A stretch of DNA of 56,434 nucleotides, taken from NCBI GenBank assembly GCA_031264295.1, contig JAISED010000088.1, positions 1 through 56,434 on the forward strand, in the 5' to 3' direction. The notes below the pieces were generated by a model. It saw only the letters and a list, made by a program, of their open reading frames with translations, was not told the DNA's origin and ran no database searches. The position numbers and the translations under genes are program-made. The first letter of the stretch is position 1, and each line of letters begins with the position of its first letter. Shown in pieces: positions 1-7,380 of the stretch. The DNA is from Eubacteriales Family XIII. Incertae Sedis bacterium. GTDB lineage: Bacteria; Bacillota; Clostridia; Peptostreptococcales; Anaerovoracaceae.

Positions 1-107
1 GCGGGGTTCGGGGCGGCGCCCCGGTAGAGTGCGAGAGGTAGAGGCATAGTGTCCTAATGGCGTCGTTCCAAAATCTGGAATTTATCACGGTACAGATCCA
101 GAACAAC

Positions 108-163
108 TTGACACCGTCTATCAAAAGGGCGGTGTTGCAATTTTGCGCACAATATGATACTAT
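108..163 (+). promoter_or_regulatory. Putative promoter and operator of the toxin-antitoxin operon
   Basis: An inverted repeat with arms ACACCG (111-116) and CGGTGT (130-135), bordered by TTG on the left and GCAA on the right, lies just upstream of the antitoxin gene. A possible -35 (TTGCAA, 135-140) and -10 (TACTAT, 158-163) are 17 bp apart, so the repeat would overlap the -35. This is where an autoregulating ribbon-helix-helix antitoxin would be expected to bind. Each hexamer matches consensus at only four positions, so the promoter is tentative. Confidence 0.35.
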
Positions 164-187
164 ATATTGCAGAGGAGGATGCATTTT

Positions 188-466
188 ATGTCAACAACAA
201 ATATTAACATCCGCACAGACAGCGAGATCAAAGCACGCGCGCAACAGATTTTTTCGACACTCGGATTGGATATGACCACAGCAGTCAACTTATTTTTACG
301 TCAGACGGTGCGCATGAACGACATTCCATTTGTTCTGACCACAAAGGCAAATCAATCAAACCATGCTGATAAGCTCCCTTTTGGACGCGGTTGTATGAAA
401 GGAAAAATTCAAATGGCTGAGGATTTTGATGCACCGTTAGAAGATTTCAAGGAGTATATGGAATGA
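188..466 (+). CDS. Type II antitoxin, RelB/DinJ-type N-terminus with VapB/DUF2281-like tail
   Basis: This is a 92-residue antitoxin. I start it at ATG 188 because AGAGGAGG (171-178) lies 9 nt upstream; the frame stays open 21 nt further 5' but without a ribosome binding site there. Residues 1-50 (TTNINIRTDSEIKARAQ, then LGLDMTTAVNLFLRQ and IPFVLT) are typical of the RelB/DinJ ribbon-helix-helix DNA-binding family. The last 30 residues (GCMKGKIQMAEDFDAPLEDF) instead resemble the toxin-binding tail of DUF2281/VapB antitoxins that partner PIN toxins. The stop overlaps the toxin start as ATGA, so the pair should be translationally coupled. It presumably neutralises the PIN toxin and represses the operon. 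The family assignment of each half is made by eye. Confidence 0.85.
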   Translation: MSTTNINIRTDSEIKARAQQIFSTLGLDMTTAVNLFLRQTVRMNDIPFVLTTKANQSNHADKLPFGRGCMKGKIQMAEDFDAPLEDFKEYME

Positions 467-849
467 GCTATTTGCTTGATACCCACGTTCTGCTATGGTA
501 TTTTGAGGATTCGCCTAAACTGTCGGAGTCCGTTGCGGCAATAATTGATAGCGCGAGTGCGCAAAAGAGTGTCAGTGTTGTGTCATTATGGGAATTCTCC
601 ATAAAAAGCAGTTTGAACAAACTCAGCTTTGAAGGGGGGCTTACTGTTTTGTGGGAAATGATAACAATCAATGGATTTACCATATTGCCGATTCAAGAAC
701 CGCATTTGAGCCAACTCATGCGATTACCTTTCCTTCACCGCGATCCATTTGACAGACTTTTGATTGCCACCGCAGTTGAAGAAAAAATGACGCTCATGTC
801 CGCAGACGAGAACATACACCAATATGATGTACAATGGATATGGGAGTAG
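463..849 (+). CDS. PIN-domain ribonuclease toxin (VapC-like)
   Basis: This 128-residue protein has the full PIN layout: D6 in LLDTH, E44 in SLWEFSIK, D94 and D97 in HRDPFDRLLIATA, and D115 in SADENI. These acidic residues coordinate Mg2+ or Mn2+ for RNA cleavage, commonly of tRNA or rRNA, in known VapC toxins. The sequence belongs to the DTHVLLW subgroup, often paired with short Phd- or DUF2281-type antitoxins. Its ATG overlaps the antitoxin stop by 4 bp. All acidic residues are present, so I expect an active toxin. Its RNA target cannot be read from sequence. Confidence 0.9.
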   Translation: MSYLLDTHVLLWYFEDSPKLSESVAAIIDSASAQKSVSVVSLWEFSIKSSLNKLSFEGGLTVLWEMITINGFTILPIQEPHLSQLMRLPFLHRDPFDRLLIATAVEEKMTLMSADENIHQYDVQWIWE

Positions 850-903
850 TTTCTGCCGTCGCTCGCACACTTATAGGCAAGAGCCGCAGACGCAAACTGA
901 TAA

Positions 904-1794
904 TCACTTGCCATGAAATAGGGGAGGCCGTTTTTCTAAAAATGCGGATGTTCCTTCGATAAAATCCTCAGTTCCAAGACACATGGTTTGAGCGGATTCC
1001 TCCCAAGCGATTGCTTGTTTCAAGCTCATGCCGTCACAATTATTTACGAATTCTTTAGTTAAGCGCAGGCTTAAGGGGGGCATACTTAGTAGTTTCTCCG
1101 CGATTTTGTATGTTTCACGTTCCAGATCGGCTTCGTCTGTCAAGCGGTTGATCAATCCCAGCTGATACATGTATTCAGCCTTGATGGGTTCGGAAAGCAT
1201 CAAGAATTCCTTAGCCCGCTGTTTGCCGACCAAGTTTGCCAGGTTAAAAGCCGTCGCACAGTCACTGACGAGACCGATTTTTGAGAATGCGCTCATAAAT
1301 TTTGTGTTCTTTTCGCTCACAACAAAATCGCTTGCAAGAGCAAAGCCGAATCCCGCGCCGGCGACCATGCCGTGCACCATGCAGATAACCGGTTTCGGCA
1401 TAGAAACGATCAGTTGAATCGCCTTGCCCGTGTTGTTGATCTCATCATATCTGGCCGCGTTGTCCGTCAAAGCGGTCAAGCGTGGTATGTCTCCGCCGGT
1501 GCAGAAAAATCGCCCATTCCCCTTTAAGATGACCACACGGACAGAGGCGTCGCCGGCTGCTTGTGAAAGTGCCTTAACAAGCCCGTCCGCCAAGTCCCTG
1601 TTTATACAGTTGCCGACCTTCGGTCGATTGAGAGCGATCACAGCGATATCATCTTTTCGATTGAGCAACACCTCGGCCTCATCAGAATCCGCAGAGTTTA
1701 AATCAGAATTCAGACCGGAATTCAAACTCGAATCCGAATCCGAACATGAACTTGAATCTGCACCTGAACTTGGGTTCAAACTATTTAGCATCAT
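904..1794 (-). CDS. Enoyl-CoA hydratase/isomerase family protein, PaaG-like
   Basis: A 296-residue crotonase-fold protein. The two oxyanion-hole segments are KGNGRFFCTGGDIPRL (about 91-106) and HGMVAGAGFGFALASD (about 141-156). The stretch FSKIGLVSDCAT (about 170-181) resembles PaaG-type delta-isomerases and lacks the paired glutamates of classical hydratases, so isomerisation of an acyl-CoA is more likely than hydration. Residues 1-42 form an unusual Ser/Asp/Asn-rich extension made of degenerate repeats. The ATG at 1794 has GTGAGGT a few bases upstream, so the extension appears to be translated. It stands alone here; a family III CoA-transferase at 33573 could act in related CoA-thioester chemistry, but nothing links them. 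Confidence 0.85.
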   Translation of the reverse strand: MMLNSLNPSSGADSSSCSDSDSSLNSGLNSDLNSADSDEAEVLLNRKDDIAVIALNRPKVGNCINRDLADGLVKALSQAAGDASVRVVILKGNGRFFCTGGDIPRLTALTDNAARYDEINNTGKAIQLIVSMPKPVICMVHGMVAGAGFGFALASDFVVSEKNTKFMSAFSKIGLVSDCATAFNLANLVGKQRAKEFLMLSEPIKAEYMYQLGLINRLTDEADLERETYKIAEKLLSMPPLSLRLTKEFVNNCDGMSLKQAIAWEESAQTMCLGTEDFIEGTSAFLEKRPPLFHGK

Positions 1795-1837
1795 GAATAC
1801 CTCACTTTCTGTAATCAGTATGTCGAGGGCATATTAA

Positions 1838-2851
1838 TTATTTAAAGATCTCGGACATATTATCGAAACCGCCGCCGCGAACCTCATTCGCCCATGCTAT
1901 GACGACGAAGGCGTTGGGGTCGTGATCGGTCACAATACGTTTCAGATGGTGAATTTCACGCGGTCTTACCACGACCATCAGCATGTGCTTCGTTTCGCCG
2001 CTGTACATGCCTGTGGCGTCCTGCTGAGTTACACCCACCTCAAGTTCTTCCATTATAGCCTTACTCATGGGCATAGGATCGAGAACAGTTACTATATAAC
2101 ATATGTCGGCGTTGTCGAAACCGCTGATGATATGATCTGTGAGAAATGAACAGACGAATATCGCAGCGATGGCGTATACTCCGCTTTCTATATTCCTGTA
2201 AACAATTACAGCAAAAATCACCACACAGCCGTCGACGCAGAGGAACATCTTCCCGAGAGAAAGGTGCTTGAACTTTCTGAGCAGCAGGCGGGCGACAAGA
2301 TCCGTGCCTCCGGCGGACGTGCGGGCATATAATATGAATACCGCGCCTATCGCATAGAGCACTCCACCGAATATACAAGCGGCGAAGCGATCATCTGTGG
2401 CTAAGGGCAGCGTGTGGACAAGTTGAAAAAGTCCCGCGTAGGTTGTTATTGCCAGCAGGATCTTCAAGGAGTATTTCCAACCAAAGACAAAAAAGGAAAC
2501 TATTATGAGGGGTATGTTCATGAGCAATACAAGATTGCCTATGGAGATCGGAACTATGTAATTTATCACAGTTGCAATACCCGCAAAGCCCCCCGCAGCA
2601 ATATTGTTGCCGGCAAAGAAAAGCTGCACTGCCAGAACATAACATACATTTCCGAACAGCAGAAATAAGATCTGGCTGATGGGCGTCCATATTTTTTTGT
2701 GTTTGCCGAATTTCTGCCCGAGGCCGGCAAAAAACCGCTTAATTTTTTTCAGCTGCTCCACCTCCCTTTTCGAACAACGGTTGACGCCGCCGACACATAC
2801 GCCGCCGCTGTATTCGGCGTCACATTCTGCCAAGATAGTCTCATCTTCCAA
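1838..2851 (-). CDS. YitT family membrane protein (YitT_membrane plus DUF2179)
   Basis: About 337 residues with a run of hydrophobic helices between roughly 55 and 245, including ILFLLFGNVCYVLAVQLFF, the conserved GGFAGIA motif and ARTSAGGTDL. A soluble DUF2179-type C-terminal domain follows from about residue 250 (MEELEVGVTQQDATGMYSGE). The family is widespread in Bacillota with no settled biochemical role. The assigned start is a TTG overlapping the end of the HAD phosphatase gene by 11 bp; CGGAG directly abuts it, which is poor spacing. The true start may be further in, because the first 45 residues (with a Cys/Gly-rich stretch) are not family-typical. It is co-oriented with the phosphatase and probably co-transcribed. 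Confidence 0.85.
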   Translation of the reverse strand: MEDETILAECDAEYSGGVCVGGVNRCSKREVEQLKKIKRFFAGLGQKFGKHKKIWTPISQILFLLFGNVCYVLAVQLFFAGNNIAAGGFAGIATVINYIVPISIGNLVLLMNIPLIIVSFFVFGWKYSLKILLAITTYAGLFQLVHTLPLATDDRFAACIFGGVLYAIGAVFILYARTSAGGTDLVARLLLRKFKHLSLGKMFLCVDGCVVIFAVIVYRNIESGVYAIAAIFVCSFLTDHIISGFDNADICYIVTVLDPMPMSKAIMEELEVGVTQQDATGMYSGETKHMLMVVVRPREIHHLKRIVTDHDPNAFVVIAWANEVRGGGFDNMSEIFK

Positions 2852-3500
2852 CTCCGGATGATATAATCCTAGCCAGATCCGCCGCGTCAGCAGCTATATA
2901 CTCCGGCGCGTCCGCGCCGCATCTATCCTCTTCACTGACGGAGATAGACCAACCGGCCAGTACAGGAAGGACTCCGGCGCTTCTCGCACAGTGAATGTCC
3001 GAAATCGTATCACCGATCATTATCGTCTCTTTCGCGCTGCTCTTTAGTTTTTCCAGAGCAAGGAAGACCGGCGCCGGGTCGGGTTTATTCTTTGAGGTAT
3101 CCTCGCAAGTTACAACCACATCGAAATACCTTCCCAGATCGAACTTGTCAAGTCCCTGCCATGTGGTTTTCTTCAGCCTTGAGGTCACAAGCCCTATCTT
3201 GTAAGCGTCTTTTTTTAACTGCTTAAGCAGAGCGCTCATGCCGGGGAAGAGCCTGATCCGGCTTTCGAAGCTATCTACATGATAGCTCCGGTACACCCTT
3301 GCCGCTTCTTCGAAGGACAGCTCGGGGAAATGGACACTCAAGGTGTCCACTAATGGTTCACCCAGTGTCTTTATGATATCCTCGACAGGGCGCTCGCGCC
3401 CTTCCAGAACTAGGAACACATGCTGCCAGGAATCAATTATAAGCTGGTTAGTGTCCATCAAAGTCCCGTCGAAGTCGAATAATACAGTGTTGATCGTCAT
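2841..3500 (-). CDS. HAD-superfamily phosphatase, PpaX/Gph-like
   Basis: A 219-residue haloacid-dehalogenase phosphatase. Motif I is LFDFDGTLMDT with nucleophile D9 and acid D11, motif II is VTSR (T106), motif III is K139 in NKPDP, and motif IV is GDTISD (163-168). An alpha-helical cap lies between motifs I and II. This layout fits the PpaX pyrophosphatase and phosphoglycolate phosphatase group; the substrate cannot be chosen from sequence. It overlaps the downstream YitT gene by 11 bp. The ribosome binding site before ATG 3500 is weak (GAAAGA). Confidence 0.88.
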   Translation of the reverse strand: MTINTVLFDFDGTLMDTNQLIIDSWQHVFLVLEGRERPVEDIIKTLGEPLVDTLSVHFPELSFEEAARVYRSYHVDSFESRIRLFPGMSALLKQLKKDAYKIGLVTSRLKKTTWQGLDKFDLGRYFDVVVTCEDTSKNKPDPAPVFLALEKLKSSAKETIMIGDTISDIHCARSAGVLPVLAGWSISVSEEDRCGADAPEYIAADAADLARIISSGVGR

Positions 3501-3609
3501 ATCAGTCTTTCTTTAAATATTAATGCACGGCGCGGCGGGTGAGTCGGCCTGTCATACCGCCTACACCAGATGAAATTTGATTAATGCTCGGCAAGCGGGT
3601 GAGCCGCAA

Positions 3610-6066
3610 CTAAACAGGATCCTGTAGCATGGTCAGCCCTATCTTCTGCTTTTCCATATCCACACTGTCGATCCAAACCTTTATAGTATCGCCCACGCTA
3701 ACCACATCCATAGGGTGTTTTATATAACGTTTACTCATGCGTGAGATATGCACCAGACCGTCGGTTTTAACGCCGATATCCACGAAAGCGCCGAAGTCCA
3801 CAACATTTCTCACTGTTCCCATCAATTCCATGCCAACCTGGAGGTCTTCAAAGCTCTTGACGTCTTGCCTGAACACCACCGGAGGCGCGTCTTCACGCGG
3901 ATCTCGCGCAGGCTTTTTGATCTCAGCCACGATGTCTGTAAGCGTCGGCACGCCGATGCCTACATCCTCGGCGAGGGTCTTGAGACATAAACCAAACTTT
4001 TTTTCATCAAGTTTAGGCTCAATGTCGTCGTCCTTTTTCACAGGCGTCTCGGTCTTTAGAGCGGCCAGCGCCGCGAATCCTTTCATACGAGCCTGCCCCG
4101 CGGATTTGCCATCGCTTGCGCGGCTCCCAGCCCCCGTCTTGCCGCCCGCGCCCGACACAGCCCCCGTCTTGCCGCCGGCGCCCGACACAGCACTCGCCCT
4201 GCCGCCCGCGCCCGACACAGCGACAGTCATGCCGTCAGCCCCAAACCCGCCGCCGGCAGCACCTTTTTTTCCGTCCTGCGAGTATACCGCGTATATACGT
4301 TCTTCGATATCACGGATCCCGCCCTTTGCGATCTCGGCATCGCTGACGCCGGCGCGTTTAAGGATCTCCGAAGCAGCGGCGTATGACTCAGGGTGCACAG
4401 AGGTGCTGTCCAGCGGATTCTTCCCTCCTGCGATGCGCAAGAAACCCGCGCATTGTCCGAAAGCCTTCTCCCCGAGCTTAGAAACCTTCATCAGTTGTTT
4501 CCTGTCAGAAAATCCACCGTTCTCCTCCCGCCAGCTGACAATATTCTTTGCGACGCCTGAATTCACACCGGCGACATAGGAGAGTAGGGACGCCGAAGCA
4601 GTATTCAAATCCACGCCAACCCTGTTAACACAATTCTCCACAACGCCTGTAAGAGCCTTATCCAGAAGTCCCTGATTGATATCATGCTGATACTGACCGA
4701 CGCCAATATTCTGAGGAGGGATTTTAACAAGCTCGGCGAGCGGATCCTGAAGCCTGCGGCCCAGAGACATAGCGCCGCGCGTAGTCACATCCAGATCGGG
4801 ATACTCCTCCGTCGCAACCTTAGACGCCGAATAAATCGACGCGCCGGCCTCGTTCACAATCGTATAGTTTATATTGAGACCATATTTCTTAATGAAACCG
4901 GCGACGACTTCCTCCGTCTCACGAGAGGCCGTCCCATTGCCTATCACTATTACATTTATATCGTACTTATCCGCAAGTTTCTTGAGCGTGGCCTCGCTGC
5001 CCGCGATATCCCTCTTTGGCTCGGTAGGATAGATCGTAGTGTAGGCGCGCAATTTCCCGGTTTCCGAAAGAACAGCAACCTTGCAGCCGGTTCTGAACCC
5101 CGGATCGATCGCTATCACCCGCATACCCTTTACAGGAGGCGCCATAAGAAGATTTTCCGTGTTTTTTGCGAAGACCTTTACCGCGTCAATCTCGGCGCGC
5201 TCCGTGAGCATACTCCGCGTTTCGCGTTCGAGGGACGGCGCCATGAGCCGCTTATAGCTGTCAGCGGCCGTATCTTTCAGCATATCAGTGAATATAGACT
5301 GCTCGTTGGTGATTATGCTGTCCTCAATCGAAGCTATGAACATTTCGGCTTCAGTCTGAACCTTTACCTTCAGCTTCTTATCCTTTTCCCCGCGGTTTAT
5401 GGCGAGCACCCTGTGATTCGGTATAGTCGAAGCAGCTTCGGAATACTCATAATAACTCTCATAGACGGAACTTTCTCCGGGATCCGCCGCTTCAGAGATG
5501 ATCTTAGCGGTTCTTTGAGTCTTCTCACGCATTGCCGCGGTGATATCAGGGTCGTCAGCGATCATTTCGGCGATTATGTCCAAAGCGCCGGCCAGCGCTT
5601 CGTCTTCGTCCGCAACACCCTTTTCCGCATCCACAAAGGGCGCCGCCCATTCGCGAGGATCGCCGTTTTCAATCTCCTGCGCCCATATCGTCAGCGCCAG
5701 CGGTTCCAGACCCTTCTCACGCGCCTTCGAGGCTCTCGTGGCCTTCTTCTGCTTATAAGGCTTGTACAAATCCTCAACGCGCTGCAAAACCTCGGCCTTG
5801 CGAATTTCAGATTCGAGTTCCTCCGTAAGCTTTCCCTGCTCGTCAATGAGGCGGATCACCTCTTCCTTGCGCGCTTCCAGATTATTGAGATAGCTGAGAC
5901 GCTCGTCCAGTTCCCTGAGAGTAACGTCAGACAGCCCCCCTGTGGCTTCCTTCCTGTACCTGGCAATGAAGGGAATCGTATTTCCCTCATCAATAAGAGC
6001 AACCGTGCTTTCCGCCTGACTCAGCCGGATATTGAATTCTTCCGCTAATTTTTTTACAATGTCCAA
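3610..6066 (-). CDS. tex: Tex family RNA-binding transcription accessory protein
   Basis: An 818-residue protein with Tex domain order: helical N-terminal domain (1 to about 200), a YqgF/RNase-H-like domain starting at IAIDPGFRTG (about 318-327), a helix-hairpin-helix region (about 455-540), and a C-terminal S1 RNA-binding domain (GTVRNVVDFGAFVDIG, about 742-757). Tex proteins bind nucleic acid and influence transcription and toxin expression in several bacteria. Translation begins at TTG 6066 with AAAGGTG 7 nt upstream, only 12 nt after prfB ends, so prfB-tex is an operon. It is longer than usual because an Ala/Gly/Ser/Lys repeat insert (about 606-645) sits between the HhH region and the S1 domain. 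Confidence 0.95.
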   Translation of the reverse strand: MDIVKKLAEEFNIRLSQAESTVALIDEGNTIPFIARYRKEATGGLSDVTLRELDERLSYLNNLEARKEEVIRLIDEQGKLTEELESEIRKAEVLQRVEDLYKPYKQKKATRASKAREKGLEPLALTIWAQEIENGDPREWAAPFVDAEKGVADEDEALAGALDIIAEMIADDPDITAAMREKTQRTAKIISEAADPGESSVYESYYEYSEAASTIPNHRVLAINRGEKDKKLKVKVQTEAEMFIASIEDSIITNEQSIFTDMLKDTAADSYKRLMAPSLERETRSMLTERAEIDAVKVFAKNTENLLMAPPVKGMRVIAIDPGFRTGCKVAVLSETGKLRAYTTIYPTEPKRDIAGSEATLKKLADKYDINVIVIGNGTASRETEEVVAGFIKKYGLNINYTIVNEAGASIYSASKVATEEYPDLDVTTRGAMSLGRRLQDPLAELVKIPPQNIGVGQYQHDINQGLLDKALTGVVENCVNRVGVDLNTASASLLSYVAGVNSGVAKNIVSWREENGGFSDRKQLMKVSKLGEKAFGQCAGFLRIAGGKNPLDSTSVHPESYAAASEILKRAGVSDAEIAKGGIRDIEERIYAVYSQDGKKGAAGGGFGADGMTVAVSGAGGRASAVSGAGGKTGAVSGAGGKTGAGSRASDGKSAGQARMKGFAALAALKTETPVKKDDDIEPKLDEKKFGLCLKTLAEDVGIGVPTLTDIVAEIKKPARDPREDAPPVVFRQDVKSFEDLQVGMELMGTVRNVVDFGAFVDIGVKTDGLVHISRMSKRYIKHPMDVVSVGDTIKVWIDSVDMEKQKIGLTMLQDPV
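4130..4249. repeat. 30-bp in-frame tandem repeat inside tex
   Basis: Three close copies (4130-4159, 4160-4189, 4190-4219) and one decayed copy (4220-4249) of a 30-bp GC-rich unit encode a 10-residue module of the form SGAGGKTGAV. They fall in the linker before the S1 domain, so they lengthen a flexible hinge and leave the folded domains intact. Confidence 0.9.
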
Positions 6067-6078
6067 TTTAACGCACCT

Positions 6079-7180
6079 TTAATCTTTGAGTTTCAATTTT
6101 TCGTTAATAAAATAGTCGAGGTCGCCGTCCATTACCGCATATACATTGCCGACCTCTGCGTTCGTTCGATGATCCTTCACCATAGAGTATGGGTGAAATA
6201 CATAGGATCTGATCTGATTCCCCCATGAAATTTGGCTGTAATCACCCGCTAACTCCGCCAAACTCTCCTTATGCTCACGCTCCGCCAGCTCGACCAGCCT
6301 GGATTTGAGTATGCGCATAGCGACTTCCTTGTTTTGATGCTGAGAGCGCTCATTCTGCACTGACACAACGATGTTTGTAGGGATATGAGTGATCCTAACG
6401 GCGGAGTCGGTCTTATTTACGTGCTGACCGCCTGCACCACTGGAACGGAATGTATCTATGCGTATGTCGTCAGACGAGATCTCCACGTTAATATTATCAT
6501 CTATTTCCGGCATCACATCAAGCGAGGCAAACGAAGTATGCCGTCTGCCGGACGAGTCAAAGGGGGATATCCGCACAATACGGTGAACACCCTTTTCCGC
6601 CTTTAGATAGCCATAGGCGTTTTCTCCCTCCACCAGGAAAGTCGCGCCCTTGATGCCGCCTTCGGTGTCGTCCTGCAGATCCCACATCTTCACCTTATAT
6701 CCCTTGGAATCCGCCCATCGCGTATACATGCGCAGAAGCATTCCCGCCCAATCCTGAGCGTCGGTGCCGCCGGAACCGGCGTGAACAGAGAGAATGGCGT
6801 TGTTGCCGTCATACTCGCCGTCGAGCAGGGTTTTTATCCGCAAGGTATCCATATCCCGCTTCCAGGCAGCGTAGCTCTCCTGGATTTCCGGGATCATGGA
6901 TTCGTCCTCCTCCTCACGGGTAAGTTCAATAAGCACCTCTATATCCTCCAACGCCGTTCGCATACGTTCGAATTCAGAGACACTTGATTCATATCGTTTT
7001 TTCTCTTTTAGGAGCTTTTGAGCCTTTTCATGATCATCCCAAAAGCCATCTGCATGGGTTATACTTTCGATCTCTTCTAGCTTCGCTTTTAAACCAGCCA
7101 AGTCAAAGGGACTCACCCAATTCTCTAAGGCTGGTCGCCGCGCTGTCCAGCTCATATGTTATTTGATCTAACTCCAACAC
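6079..7180 (-). CDS. prfB: Peptide chain release factor 2, read through a programmed +1 frameshift
   Basis: RF2 ends translation at UAA and UGA. The gene starts at GTG 7180 with AAGGAG (7196-7191) upstream. It encodes 25 codons to CTT, meets an in-frame TGA (7105-7103) as codon 26, and continues in the +1 frame to 6079, giving about 366 residues. The shift sequence CTTTGAC is the classical RF2 autoregulatory site: scarce RF2 slows termination and favours shifting. The body carries the SPF discriminator tripeptide that recognises the stop codon, the catalytic GGQ (near residue 250, in SSGAGGQHVNKTDSA) and the expected C-terminal domain. A start at ATG 7155 in the downstream frame would lose the conserved N-terminus. 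It lies downstream of secA, as in Bacillus. Confidence 0.96.
7102..7117 (-). promoter_or_regulatory. RF2 programmed +1 frameshift site
   Basis: Read on the minus strand, GGTGAG, then TCC, CTT, TGA and C. The peptidyl-tRNA on CTT slips onto TTT, the T of TGA (7105) is skipped, and reading resumes at GAC (7104-7102). The purine-rich GGTGAG just upstream is in the place of the Shine-Dalgarno-like stimulator known from E. coli prfB, though weaker than the AGGGGG there. Confidence 0.93.
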
Positions 7181-7203
7181 TATTATCACTCTCCTTTATG
7201 GTA

Positions 7204-7346
7204 ACTACTCAAACCCCACGCCATCTTCGCCCATACCGGAACCTGGAGATGATTTCCGACTTCTCACGTACTTTCTAGTACGCTCCGAGGCCGAAAATCA
7301 CCCCCAGAACCCGGTCTGAACGAACCTGACGCGGCATTTGAGTAGT
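7204..7346. repeat. 143-bp dispersed hairpin element, copy 1 (between secA and prfB)
   Basis: The element begins ACTACTCAAA and ends TTTGAGTAGT, exact inverted complements. The outer arms of about 45 nt pair gap-free with scattered mismatches and G-U pairs, and the inner part (CGATTT...CGTAC against GTACG...AAAATCG) continues the pairing up to a short loop near 7276. A second copy of identical length lies at 53200-53342, with about 11 differences by eye. It occupies most of the 200-bp gap between secA and prfB. It has no coding potential and I see no target-site duplication. Confidence 0.9.
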
Positions 7347-7380
7347 CTTAATCTACTATCTACTAATTAACCTTAAGCTG

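Noticed and set aside
1-60. GC-rich palindrome GGGGCGGCGCCCC near the left edge as a terminator.
   Set aside because: There is no T-run and the gene it would serve lies outside the window, so it cannot be assigned.
4684-6048. A 454-codon open frame on the plus strand.
   Set aside because: It lies wholly antisense to tex, has no family features and arises from the codon composition of tex.
6079-7180. The in-frame TGA in prfB could indicate a pseudogene.
   Set aside because: The stop lies at codon 26 in CTTTGAC, the known RF2 autoregulatory frameshift site, and both frames are conserved RF2 sequence.
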